Shown here: positions 1 to 8,584 of the stretch, piece by piece | Position numbering within the stretch: the stretch's first letter is position 1 | Layout of the letters: every line of letters begins with the position of its first letter | NCBI GenBank assembly: GCA_016703965.1 | Contig: JADJBB010000009.1 | Coordinates: 1-22,281, forward strand | DNA length: 22,281 bases | DNA from: Acidobacteriota bacterium | GTDB taxonomy: Bacteria; Acidobacteriota; Blastocatellia; Pyrinomonadales; Pyrinomonadaceae | Direction of reading: 5' to 3' | Notes under the pieces: model-generated | What the model was told of the DNA's origin: nothing | Seen by the model: only the letters and a program-made list of their open reading frames with translations | Databases searched by the model: none | Made by a program: the position numbers and the translations under genes

Positions 1-158
1 GTCGCGATAGACCTTTCCCAATCCACGGATTTCGGATAGGCGGCCTGATTTGTTATGGCTTCAAGTCCCCAGGCGTTCGTCGTCGATGCGACGAGAGCGC
101 CAAAGCCGGCAGCAGTGATCCTTGCCATAAATTCGCGTCTAGAAATTTCTTTTTTCAT
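1..158 (-). CDS. Tat-exported protein, N-terminus only (possible molybdoenzyme)
   Basis: Only the first 52 codons are in the window; the gene runs off the left edge. The start is the ATG at 158, preceded by a GAGGA ribosome site about 5 bases upstream. The protein begins MKKEISRREFM followed by an Ala/Gly-rich hydrophobic stretch, a typical twin-arginine signal (S-R-R-E-F-M). The target would therefore be exported folded, usually with a cofactor. The stretch after the signal contains Y-P-x3-D-W-E, which resembles the start of periplasmic nitrate-reductase-type molybdopterin oxidoreductases. The gene starts 26 bases after the heptaheme cytochrome c and is probably the next gene of the same operon. 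moaA and a mobA remnant nearby support a molybdenum enzyme. Tat export is well supported; the enzyme class is inference, and another Tat-exported redox enzyme is possible. Confidence 0.6.
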   Translation of the reverse strand, partial: MKKEISRREFMARITAAGFGALVASTTNAWGLEAITNQAAYPKSVDWERSIA

Positions 159-184
159 ATCATTCCTCGTTATTGCTCAACTAC

Positions 185-1838
185 TTAACACTTAACGAAC
201 GTATAGGTCACGATCGATTCGATCTCAGCCTGCGTCAGCAGCGTCTGATCGGCGATGGGTTTGCAAATCCCTGCATCACCGTTTCGCTTCGTCCGCGTTT
301 TATCATTTCGACCAGAAAGGTGTCTGAAACACTAGAAAGAAAGGCCTTGTTGGCCAAAGCCGGGCCGTCGCCACCGACGGCGTTCTTTCCGTGACAACCT
401 GAGCAATTTGAGGCAAAAAAGTGTCGCTCCGAGATTCCCGTCGCCCATTGCCCCATCTCCGGTCGGGGGTCCGGCAGTGCCTGAACGTTTCCTCCGAGCC
501 CACGAATGTACGCGATGACAGACCGCAGCTCATCATCATTAAATCCATTCACACGATCGCCCCACGGAAGCATCGGACGCCCCGGACGCCCATTTCGTAT
601 CGTTTGGAAGAGAAAATCGTCAGAGGCGAGCTGGAGGAACTCCGGACTCGTTATCGACGGATTCGGAACAAGGCCCGGGAACCGGGTTCCACGTCCGTCT
701 GCCGCGTGACAACTTGAACACACCGCCGTGAAAATGGTCTCACCATCCTTAGCAAACTCGCGTTCGCCGAAACGCATTGCCCGCACGCGATCCTTCGGAA
801 GATAGACATCAGGCAATGTGCGCCGTCGGAGCGAGAGTGTATAAAGCGTCAGCAGGTCGATCTGGTTATCAGACAACCCAAGTACGGGCATCTGCGATCC
901 CGCGACCGTGGACGCAGGTGAACGGAAATGCTGGACGACCCAGTTGGTTAAAGTGTGATCGCCCGGAACCTTAGTGAAATTCAGTTGATTCGGATCTTTG
1001 TAACCCGAGAGGGATAGATTGACGCCCGCGTCACCGCCAAAACTTCCGACGGTATGACAACCAGCGCACCCGACCGAATTGAACTGCGCCTTTGCTTCGA
1101 TCAGTTTCGGCGCACCCATTTGGGTGTCGAGAAAGATCTTCAGAGCCGAGCGGTCTGCCTCGGCTACCTCACGAAATGAGGTTTTCCAGGCCGGGTCCGT
1201 CGCCTGCTGAGACTTTTGCAGGTGAGCCGCATACCATTCGGCGTTGTAGCCTTTCAGGCCGACATGTGACAGGTCGGGGCCTTCCATTCCCGTCACATTG
1301 CCGCCCGGACGCAGCGTGCCTCCGCGGCCGTCGAGACGATGACACGCGTAACAGTCGAGCCTTTCAAACGTCTTGCGGGCACTTTCGAGGGTCGGCAGAT
1401 TGGGAACATTCAGCGGCGTGTGACAGGTTCCGCAACTCGCGTAGGCATACTTCGAGGGCAGCATCGGCTCGGTCCAGAAGTGAACATTACCGTGAGCATC
1501 GTCTTTCTCAGTTGCTTGTCCCTGTCCACCATGACAGGTCGTGCAGCCGATCTCGGTCGGGGAATGGACGACTGGCTTGTGGGCTGCTTCTACCTTTGAT
1601 CGGACGTGATCTGCTCGCCGGATGCCATCCCGACATGACAAGTGACGCAGCGGTCCGTTACTTTGAGCTGCGGATTCACTATCTGGCGAAGTCGCAGATC
1701 GATCGGGCCTTCAGTGGTCTTGGCGTTCCCCTGAATGCTGTGCCAGTCCTTCATAAAGTTCTCTGACACGGCAGCCGCAGCCAGGAGCAAAAAGACCCCG
1801 ATACTTGAAACCATCAACAAATATTTATTCTTGTTCAT
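185..1838 (-). CDS. Membrane-anchored cytochrome c with seven heme motifs (two frameshifts)
   Basis: An N-terminal hydrophobic helix (about residues 6-24) anchors or exports the protein. Seven C-x2-C-H heme motifs follow in order: CVTCH (residue 64), CTTCH, CGTCH, CYACH, CAGCH, CSSCH and CSGCH. The reading frame breaks near 1597-1606, just after CHVGMASGEQ. It breaks again near 250-260, where a shift restores a tail reading TLLTQAEIESIVTY that ends at the TAA at 185-187. This tail is the normal last helix of a monoheme cytochrome c domain. The last two or three domains look like separate class I cytochrome c modules. The gene starts 5 bases after the cytochrome b stop, with GGAGG overlapping the end of cytochrome b. 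It probably carries electrons from the Rieske/cytochrome b complex to a periplasmic enzyme. Both frameshifts are probably sequencing errors. Heme count is seen; partners are inferred from context. Confidence 0.88.
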
Positions 1839-1842
1839 TGCG

Positions 1843-3390
1843 TCAATGGCCTCCCCAATCAGATGGCGACCAGAAGAAATCCCAGTTCGGCCCGCGGAAA
1901 TATGTACCGATCACGGTCAACACAATGAAACCGCATAGAAAGCACGTAAACAGGGCCAGTGCACCTGCACGAGTCGAGTTGTATCTTCGAACGGCCCATA
2001 TCGAATACGTCGCGTAGATCGCCGTCAGGACAGTCCCGGGATTGATGAACGTAATAAAAAGTTGGGGAATGTTAGGGAACCACTCGCGAAGCCAGCCGAA
2101 CTTAATGGCAAACGCCTCGACAAGTATCGACGCGGCAAAACCCACCACGACGGACCACTTCACGAGTTTCCGGCCGCCCGGACCGCCAAACCATTCGCCT
2201 GTTCCTTCCTTTTCACGGTCGAGAAATGGGATCAGACCCAAGCCGATCACGCACAGCATCGGAATACCTATGCCACCCATGAATGCCGAGAACGATACGA
2301 TCTCCTGGAGCCCAAGAAAGTACCACGGGGCCTTTGCCGGATTCTCGGGAACGAGCGGATTTGCCAGTTCTTTTAACGGAGCATCAGGAAACGAAAGCCA
2401 ACCCGACGCAGATGAGAGTTGTCAGCATCAACACGCCAAGCTCGGCGTAGAAAAGGTGCGGCATTGACGGAACCGTGTGTTCCGGGCCGCTCCCGACGGC
2501 AGGCGTTTTGCCCTTCACGACGGCGGCTAGGTGATATGTTTTCGTCGGAGCATCCGTAAAGACCGGATAGAATTCTTTGGCTTCCTGGCCAACCAGTTCA
2601 TCGGCATTCGCCGGTTTTGCGAGCCCACCATCCTTGCGTATTCGCCAGAAATGCACCGCCATCAACATAACAAGAGTCAGTGGCAAGATCATTACGTGAA
2701 GCAGATAGAATCTGATCAACGCCTCTTCGCCGACCTTGTCAGACCCAAGCAATATTTCACGCTGCAGGCTGCCGATATCTGCCCAAGCCGTGATCCCAAG
2801 TGCGTCGGTGATCTCTCGAGGACTCTGCGCGATATTAAGCCGATCGTGATCGCCCAATATGCGAGTTGATCCCAAGGAAGCAGATAACCCGTAAACGACA
2901 GGCCCAGTGTTGTGACTAGCAACCCCCAGCCAATGAACCAGTTGAATTCCCTCGGTTTTCGGTACGAAGCGGTGTAGAACGCCCTTGCCATGTGCAGTAT
3001 CACGGCGACCACCATCACGTTAGCGGCCCAGCGGTGAATGTTCCGCATAAACCGGCCAGTAGGTACAATGAAATGAATGTCCTTGATCGATTGATAGGCT
3101 ACGTCCGGATACGGCTTGTAGTAGAACATCAGCAGGATGCCGGTGACCAGAGTTATCAGAAATGCCGCAGTCGTCATTATGCCGAGACCCATGGTCGTGC
3201 TCCAACGCAGGCTCCAGAGATGGGTGCGAACCGAATGAAGATGCAGGAAGACGTTGCCGAAGATAAACGACGACCGCGTGCGATCGGTCTTTGGCGGACC
3301 GCCGCGAAACATCGCCCGATAAACGTGATTAGGGATGCCCCGCAGATTGATCCAGAATTCGTGTAATGCTGAATAGCCTTCTGCTTTCAT
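1843..3390 (-). CDS. Cytochrome b fused to subunit-IV-like C-terminus (two frameshifts)
   Basis: Quinol-oxidising membrane subunit of a Rieske/cytochrome b complex. Read through two frame breaks (near 2830-2840 and 2396-2403) it gives one chain of about 515 residues. The first part has the four-helix heme-binding core. Helix B carries H119 and H133 (H-x13-H). The later helix reads LLH then H-F-W-R-I with 14 residues between the two histidines, the spacing typical of cytochrome b6. The second part contains P-A-K-A-P-W-Y in place of the usual PEWY quinol-site motif, then four more hydrophobic helices, as in subunit IV plus an extension. The ATG at 3390 has AGGTG upstream and lies 23 bases after the Rieske stop. 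No stop separates the b6-like and IV-like parts once the shifts are corrected, so I call a fusion; two separate proteins remain possible if the real sequence differs near 2400. Confidence 0.9.
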
Positions 3391-3413
3391 GGTCTACACC
3401 TTTGTTCCAGTTT

Positions 3414-3872
3414 TTACAGTTGCTTCCTCGTCGATCGTAAGAAGAGCTCCGTTTTTGAGACCTTAAGCCAAGGTAGCGGTGTCGGAGCAGGCCCTTTTCT
3501 TACAGTTCCATCTTTCTGAAAGCCCGACCCGTGGCAGGGACAGTCAAACCCGGCGGCGCTCGTCTTAACGATGCATCCCAAATGCGTGCAAACGGTCGAG
3601 ATAGCAAATACGCCATCAGCATCGCGAAAGACCGCAACGTTTCGCCCCGGCGGTACGAACGCTTCGCCCTCCGGATGGGTGTCCGGTAACGCCACATTAA
3701 ATTTCTTTGCTGGAGAAGCCGACACGGCTGCCTTTGGAAGTTTCAGCATTCCGAAGATCGAGAGTGCAAATGCCGCCGCCATCGAACCCAGAGCGGCGAG
3801 CCCCAGAAAATCCCTCCGCGGCATCGGTTCCGGATCAAAACGTGATTTCTTTTCACTCGGATGTGTCGTCAT
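3414..3872 (-). CDS. Rieske [2Fe-2S] iron-sulfur protein
   Basis: Intact protein of 152 residues. It has a twin-arginine signal (P-R-R-D-F-L-G, residues 18-24) and an uncleaved-type hydrophobic anchor to about residue 42. The Rieske boxes follow: C-T-H-L-G-C at 95-100 and C-P-C-H-G-S at 111-116. By family knowledge C95, H97, C111 and H114 bind the cluster, and C100 and C113 form the disulfide. The chosen start is the ATG at 3872: it has GGAG seven bases upstream and overlaps the stop of the upstream flavoprotein as ATGA, which implies translational coupling. An in-frame TTG at 3884 would lengthen it by four residues but lacks its own ribosome site. It transfers electrons from quinol bound at cytochrome b to the cytochrome c encoded two genes on. 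Confidence 0.95.
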   Translation of the reverse strand: MTTHPSEKKSRFDPEPMPRRDFLGLAALGSMAAAFALSIFGMLKLPKAAVSASPAKKFNVALPDTHPEGEAFVPPGRNVAVFRDADGVFAISTVCTHLGCIVKTSAAGFDCPCHGSGFQKDGTVRKGPAPTPLPWLKVSKTELFLRSTRKQL

Positions 3873-5797
3873 AAAGAACTCCAATTTGTTGAAAATGTGA
3901 CTCGTTCCATCGAGATGGCATCGACCGGGCAGCGGATTGCGCAGAGAGCACAGCGAATACAGCGGTCCTCGTCTTTCAGGATCGCCGAGTTCTCAGTCAG
4001 ATCTGCGTCCTCTCCAAGTGAGGCACCTATCATCGAGTCGACCTCGGTATCGAACTCAAGCTTATCGAGCGAGATCAGCTTCAAACATTCGGTTGGGCAA
4101 ACGTCCGCGCAGCCACCACACAGCACACACCGGCTGCCATCAAACACCGGCGTTACTCCACAATCTAGGCAGCGTGACGCCTCGAGCATGGCCTCTTCAC
4201 GGCTGTAGCCGATCTCAACGACGTTTTCGGGATGCTTGAGCCGCTCGGCCGGTTCGATCGTTGGCACCTCAACGCGGCGGATCGATTCGTAGCCGCGTTC
4301 ACGCCGGTATCGGTCAAGAACGACATGTGTTTTGACCAATTCATGCTCGAGAGCATTACCGGTCAGGTATTGATAAACGGAACGCGCTGCTGCCTTGCCG
4401 GACGCGACGGCGTCGATCAGCAAACGCGTTCCGTGAGCGAGATCACCGGCGACAAAGACGCCCTTTGCAGTGGTCTGCAGCGTGATGGGGTCAACCTTGA
4501 GCCAGTCGCCTCGCATTCGCTCAACGTCCTGTCCGCCGTCCTCCAAAAATGAAAGGGCTGGTGCTTGGCCAACAGCGAGAAGGACGGTGTCGCAGGGAAT
4601 TAATTTCTTTTTCATCATCATCGTAGAGCGGTGAGAATTTTGATCTTCGTCGTAGACCCGCAAGCATTTGCGAAACGCGACGCCGGTGACTCTGCCTTTT
4701 TCGTCGCGAACTACCTCCGTCGGTCCCCAGCCGTTGCTTCGCTTAATCCCTTCTTCGTCGCCCTCAACGATCTCGATCGTGTCCGCGGGCATTTCTTCCG
4801 CACCTTCAAGCGAGATCAGATGTACATTCGCAGTCTCGAAAAGCCTCGCGGCCGTACGTGCCGTATCAAAAGCTATCTGGCGAACGACCGACCTGGCGAC
4901 GTCATAGGCAACGTTTCCACCCCCGATGACTACGATCTCGCGGCCCATATCGAGGTCTTCGCCAAGTGAGACAGCTCGAAGCAGATCGACGCCTCCGACA
5001 ACGCCCGGGCCATCCTCACCAGTCAAGCCAAGGCCGCGGGATGATTTGGCACCGACCGCTATGATTACCGCCGCAAAATCCTCGCGGAGCTCGGCAAAAG
5101 CAATGTCTTCACCAACTTTTACTCCGCACCTGATCTCAACGCCGAGTGCCTCGATAACGGCAATTTCTTTTTCGATCAGTTCACGAGGCAAGCGATACGC
5201 CGGAACCCCGACCGCGAGCATTCCGGCTGCAACAGGCTCGATCTCAAAGACGACCGGCTTAAATCCCAGTAGAGCCAGGTCGCGAGCGGCGGAGAGTCCC
5301 GCCGGGCCAGCTCCGATGATCGCGATCTTTTGGCTATCACCTTTTTCGATCGAACTGTTGGTCGCGGATCTTAAGAGAGCCGCCATCTCCTCAGCATCTG
5401 CGGCGACGGGCGGGATAAAATTCCTGATCGAGTCCAATACTTCACTCGTCGGTCTCGCCTCCGGCCCGAAGTGGTCACATGCAAATCGCTTGAGCGCACG
5501 AATTGCGATCGGCCGGTCCTGTCCGACGAACATGCCGTCGTCATTTACTTTGGGGATTTTTCCGCGGCGACAGGCGATCTCGCAAGGGGCTCCGCAGATG
5601 CGCCCGCAGATCGAGGCAAAGGGATTGGGACCACGGGCAATTAGGTATGCTTCTTCAAACCTTCCATCGGCGATTGCCCGAACATACCCGCGTGCGTCCG
5701 TATGAACGGGACACGCCACTTGGCACGAGATCAGGTTTTGATGGTAGTTCGCGTCGGGGACGTGAACATTTAGCCGCATCATAGTATTCGTTGTCAC
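3869..5797 (-). CDS. GltD-like NAD(P)H/FAD oxidoreductase with three iron-sulfur regions
   Basis: Intact, 642 residues from a GTG at 5797 (ATGs at 5782 and 5779 are alternatives; none has a strong ribosome site). Domain order is as follows. The N-terminal iron-sulfur region has Cys at 25, 29, 64, 68, 72 and 76 (C-x3-C-P, then C-G-R-I-C-G-x2-C-x3-C), as in glutamate synthase small chain and dihydropyrimidine dehydrogenase. The FAD site is I-G-A-G-P-A-G at 161-167. The NAD(P) site is G-G-G-N-V-A-Y-D at 292-299. The second FAD contact is V-A-G-D near 449-452. A C-terminal two-cluster ferredoxin part has C557/560/563/567 and C613/616/619/623, preceded by C543 and C546. It is first in the operon and overlaps the Rieske gene by ATGA. 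No glutamate synthase large subunit is present. I infer it exchanges electrons between NAD(P)H and the Rieske/cytochrome b complex; similar gene associations are known from anammox-type bc complexes. Confidence 0.9.
   Translation of the reverse strand: MTTNTMMRLNVHVPDANYHQNLISCQVACPVHTDARGYVRAIADGRFEEAYLIARGPNPFASICGRICGAPCEIACRRGKIPKVNDDGMFVGQDRPIAIRALKRFACDHFGPEARPTSEVLDSIRNFIPPVAADAEEMAALLRSATNSSIEKGDSQKIAIIGAGPAGLSAARDLALLGFKPVVFEIEPVAAGMLAVGVPAYRLPRELIEKEIAVIEALGVEIRCGVKVGEDIAFAELREDFAAVIIAVGAKSSRGLGLTGEDGPGVVGGVDLLRAVSLGEDLDMGREIVVIGGGNVAYDVARSVVRQIAFDTARTAARLFETANVHLISLEGAEEMPADTIEIVEGDEEGIKRSNGWGPTEVVRDEKGRVTGVAFRKCLRVYDEDQNSHRSTMMMKKKLIPCDTVLLAVGQAPALSFLEDGGQDVERMRGDWLKVDPITLQTTAKGVFVAGDLAHGTRLLIDAVASGKAAARSVYQYLTGNALEHELVKTHVVLDRYRRERGYESIRRVEVPTIEPAERLKHPENVVEIGYSREEAMLEASRCLDCGVTPVFDGSRCVLCGGCADVCPTECLKLISLDKLEFDTEVDSMIGASLGEDADLTENSAILKDEDRCIRCALCAIRCPVDAISMERVTFSTNWSSL
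3879..3882 (-). promoter_or_regulatory. Ribosome binding site fixing the Rieske start
   Basis: GGAG lies seven bases before the ATG at 3872, inside the last codons of the flavoprotein gene. It favours the ATG at 3872 over the in-frame TTG at 3884, which overlaps the site itself. Confidence 0.6.
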
Positions 5798-5818
5798 AAA
5801 ATGTGTAAAACTTCTGGA

Positions 5819-5867
5819 ATGCTATGCCGGTTGCAGTGCTCAGAATATGACTTAAGTCATATTCTGA
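5819..5867 (-). promoter_or_regulatory. Candidate FNR/CRP-type operator and promoter of the respiratory operon
   Basis: Positions 5840-5867 form a perfect 28-bp palindrome whose half is TCAGAATATGACTT. Its core is ATGAC-TTAA-GTCAT, the 5-4-5 layout of FNR/DNR-type sites. Its centre (5853.5) lies 32 bp upstream of a possible -10 box TAGCAT (5824 to 5819 on the minus strand). That is the spacing expected when an activator sits at -41.5 (class II). The predicted start of transcription is near 5812, about 15 bases before the GTG at 5797. There is no T-run directly after the hairpin on the minus strand, so a moaA terminator is less likely. The -10 match is only 4 of 6; the regulator family is inferred. 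Confidence 0.6.
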
Positions 5868-5876
5868 CTAATATTT

Positions 5877-6863
5877 TTAGCCGCCGATCGAACTCATCGA
5901 ACGCGAGGAATACTCGAATGTAGGGGACCCAATGGTATGGCCGAATGTTTTTCTTGCGACAGCAAAACGAATAAGGTCGGCGACTTCGGTTCGCGATCCG
6001 CCGCTTCTAAGCAAACCTCGTACATCATATTCTTCACTCGAGAACAGACACGTTCTGATATACCCATCGGCCGTCAGTCGAATTCGCGAACATTCGCCGC
6101 AAAAGGCATTTGTGACGGGAGCGATCAGACCGATCTCGCCGCCTGTGCCGTCAGCAAAGCGATACCTCCACGCTGTCTCACCTCTGCGAGACGTGTTTAT
6201 AAGGATTATTGGAAAGGCCGAGTTTATTTTTTCCCGGATCTCGGCAGCTGAGACGAGATGTTTTCGATCCCAGATATGCCCGCTATCGAGGGGCATGAAT
6301 TCGATGAATCTGACGGTTAAACTGTTTCTTCTTGCAAATCGAGCAAGGTCGACGATCTCATCGTCGTTTCGGCCCCGGATGATAACAGCGTTGACCTTTA
6401 TATTAGGATAACCGACAGATCGTGCGGCCTCGATCGAGTCGAGCACGTCAGAGAGTTTGTCGGAGCCCGTAATTGAGCGAAAAGTGCCTGGTTTCAGACT
6501 GTCCAGCGAGAAGGTTATCCGGTTTAGACCACTTGATCGTAGCTCGGCAGCTTTATTTGCGAAGCTACTGCCGTTCGTGATCATCGCGAGTTCTTGAAGT
6601 CCAAGGGGTTTAAGGCATGCAAGTTGAGCTATAAGTACCCCAAGGCCCTTCCTGACCATTGGTTCGCCGCCGGTCAGTCGTATCTTTTCAATACCCAAGG
6701 AGACGAACACCTCGCAGATAGAGCGTATCTCGTCGAAGGTCAGAAGATCCGGATCATTTGAGGTGCAAGGATCAGGATCGCAATAGAAACATCGAAAATT
6801 ACAGCGATCCGTCACTGATACGCGCAGATCCTTGATTTTTCGATTGAAGGAATCAAACAACAT
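5877..6863 (-). CDS. moaA: GTP 3',8-cyclase MoaA (molybdenum cofactor synthesis)
   Basis: Intact radical SAM protein of 328 residues, the normal length. C-N-F-R-C-F-Y-C (C21, C25, C28) binds the SAM cluster, G-G-E-P is at 65-68, and the second cluster ligands are C255, C258 and C272 in C-G-E-C-S-R-I-R-L-T-A-D-G. The chain ends in Gly-Gly, which MoaA needs for activity. It converts GTP to 3',8-cyclo-GTP, the first step of molybdopterin synthesis, in the cytoplasm. It lies upstream of the flavoprotein operon on the same strand with 79 bases between, which contain the palindromic operator. No moaC, moaE or moeA is adjacent; the rest of the pathway must be elsewhere. A dedicated extra moaA beside a redox operon suggests a molybdoenzyme there. 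The ATG at 6863 has AGGA close upstream. Confidence 0.96.
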   Translation of the reverse strand: MLFDSFNRKIKDLRVSVTDRCNFRCFYCDPDPCTSNDPDLLTFDEIRSICEVFVSLGIEKIRLTGGEPMVRKGLGVLIAQLACLKPLGLQELAMITNGSSFANKAAELRSSGLNRITFSLDSLKPGTFRSITGSDKLSDVLDSIEAARSVGYPNIKVNAVIIRGRNDDEIVDLARFARRNSLTVRFIEFMPLDSGHIWDRKHLVSAAEIREKINSAFPIILINTSRRGETAWRYRFADGTGGEIGLIAPVTNAFCGECSRIRLTADGYIRTCLFSSEEYDVRGLLRSGGSRTEVADLIRFAVARKTFGHTIGSPTFEYSSRSMSSIGG

Positions 6864-7011
6864 TTCCTGTTATTCCGCCGCTGTTCTTAGTATGAGCCTA
6901 CTTACGGTCTTGACTCTACTTGCGGTGCCGTTTGCCAATCTCCTTGGCCGAAGTTCTATTTCGGTTCTCGTTCGACAACATTAAAGGTCTCACTCTGCAC
7001 GGCGAGAAAAC

Positions 7012-7053
7012 ATGATCTGCGTCATACTGCCGCAATCGGGTGAACGATATATT
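7012..7053 (+). promoter_or_regulatory. Candidate FNR/CRP-type site and -10 box of the porin
   Basis: ATGAT-CTGC-GTCAT lies at 7012-7025 (centre 7018.5), and TATATT at 7048-7053 (centre 7050.5) matches the -10 consensus at 5 of 6. The distance is 32 bp, the same as for the operator at 5840-5867, whose core is ATGAC-TTAA-GTCAT. The predicted transcript starts near 7060, leaving a leader of about 58 bases before the porin ATG. The shared core and identical geometry suggest one regulator acts at both promoters. Confidence 0.58.
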
Positions 7054-7117
7054 CAATTGGTCGTACTACACGCGGAAAAATTGTGAGCGACCAAGTTGAT
7101 CCAGTAGAGGTATTCAT

Positions 7118-8572
7118 ATGCATCTCAAGTTCTTAAAGTTCGTACTTATAGCAGCAATAGCGTCCATTCTCAGCCTTACAGTCGTTGCCCAGACGCCCGG
7201 TGGCACACCGTCGGCAGATGAGATGAGTGCTCGTGTAAAGCAACTGGAAAGTGAGGTTGAAACAATGCGGCGCGAAATGGCTGAGCTGAAGGCGTTGCTC
7301 GGGAAGAACGCGTCAGCTAAGCCAGTCGATTCGCCGGCAAAGCCGGATACTAGGCCAGCGGATGTTGCGAAAACAGATGTAAAACAAGCTCCGCAACCGA
7401 AAAAAGATCTGGGTGTCGATGTCGGATCCGCGCGCATCACCCCATACGGGACGATCTACTTCAATGCGTTTGGAAACAGCGGTGGAACTAATAATGCGGA
7501 TGTTCCGCTATTTGCAACGCCAACCGGTAGCGGAAATGTAAGTGCGAGCGTCCGCCAAACCCGCTTGGGGGCGAGGGTCGAGGGGGCTAAGGTTGGTAAC
7601 GCGCGGCTCTCGGCGATTCTCGAAGCCGATTTCTTCGGTGGTTTTCCATCGGTTGGGATCGGCGAGAACTTTGGCGTTGTCAGGTTGCGACTCGCAAACG
7701 CCAGGCTCGACTGGGAGAAGACTTCTGTAACAGTTGGACAGGACTGGATGGTTTTCGCTCCCGTTAATCCGACTTCGCTCGCGGCCGTGGCGATACCGCA
7801 GATGGCCGGAGCGGGAAATAATTGGGCGCGGCTGCCTCAGATCAAAATCGAAAGAAAGATCACGCCGAACATAACCTGGCAAGGAGCCGTACTTGCGCCG
7901 CAGACTGGCGACTTTGCGACAAACGCCGCGTTCTTTATCCAGCCGACGAGTGGAGCGGCATCGCGTGTTCCATTTCTACAAAGCCGGATCGCGTTCAGCG
8001 GGAAAAATTGGCTTGGCAGCAAAAAGTCAGGAGCGATAGGATTTTCAGGACACTACGGAAGATCGCGCGTCTTTACGGGTGCGGCCAATGTTAGAAATGA
8101 CATCGACACATACGGTGTTGCCGCCGACTGGAATTTTCCGCTTGCAAAACGAATCGGTGTCTCCGGGGAAGCGTTTTTTGGCAAAAACCTCGGCGGCTTT
8201 CAGGCCGGCGTCTTTCAAAGTTACAACAATGATTTTGCCTTTAGCCAGGGCGTCGCTTCGACCGCCGGTGGCGTTCGTGCGATCAGGACGCGCGGCGGAT
8301 GGACTCAGATCGGTTTGACTCCGCCGACACTGAACGATCGATTGACTTTTTATGGAACTATTGGAATTGACGACCCTGAAAATCGAGACCTGACCAGCGT
8401 CACACGTCGCGACTGGCGTACTCGTAATCTGGCATTTGCCGGCGAGGCGATCTTTAAGTGGACTCCACAATTTTCGATCGCCCTTGAGCTTCGTCGCTTT
8501 TACACGACTTATCTATTCAGCGGAGCGCAGCATGCAAATCACGTAAACCTCGGAGCCTCGTATTCGTTCTAA
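7118..8572 (+). CDS. Outer-membrane porin with N-terminal coiled coil (DcaP-like)
   Basis: Intact, 484 residues. A Sec signal peptide covers about residues 1-25 (hydrophobic core LIAAIASILSLTVV, then A-Q). Residues 34-65 are a heptad-like coiled coil (SARVKQLESEVETMRREMAE), followed by a Pro/Lys/Ala-rich linker to about 98. The rest is a beta-barrel with alternating hydrophobic and aromatic residues and ends in S-Y-S-F, the C-terminal Phe signal read by the BAM machinery. I-L-E-A-D-F-F-G-G and V-G-Q-D-W are reminiscent of the DcaP porin family. AGAGG lies eight bases before the ATG. It is divergent from moaA and followed 12 bases later by the mobA remnant. It probably admits small anions or acids; the substrate is unknown. 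Control by the same operator type as the respiratory operon suggests nitrate or another acceptor, which is inference. Confidence 0.88.
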   Translation: MHLKFLKFVLIAAIASILSLTVVAQTPGGTPSADEMSARVKQLESEVETMRREMAELKALLGKNASAKPVDSPAKPDTRPADVAKTDVKQAPQPKKDLGVDVGSARITPYGTIYFNAFGNSGGTNNADVPLFATPTGSGNVSASVRQTRLGARVEGAKVGNARLSAILEADFFGGFPSVGIGENFGVVRLRLANARLDWEKTSVTVGQDWMVFAPVNPTSLAAVAIPQMAGAGNNWARLPQIKIERKITPNITWQGAVLAPQTGDFATNAAFFIQPTSGAASRVPFLQSRIAFSGKNWLGSKKSGAIGFSGHYGRSRVFTGAANVRNDIDTYGVAADWNFPLAKRIGVSGEAFFGKNLGGFQAGVFQSYNNDFAFSQGVASTAGGVRAIRTRGGWTQIGLTPPTLNDRLTFYGTIGIDDPENRDLTSVTRRDWRTRNLAFAGEAIFKWTPQFSIALELRRFYTTYLFSGAQHANHVNLGASYSF

Positions 8573-8584
8573 TAGTAGGAGTTT

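Noticed and set aside
1092..1766. A 224-codon plus-strand open frame
   Set aside because: It is opposite the heme-rich cytochrome c, with Arg/Ser/Pro-rich sequence typical of a complement frame and no recognisable domain.
4926..5705. A 259-codon plus-strand open frame
   Set aside because: It lies wholly opposite the intact flavoprotein gene, is very rich in Ser/Thr/Arg/Pro, has no ribosome site and no family features. It is a shadow of the real gene.
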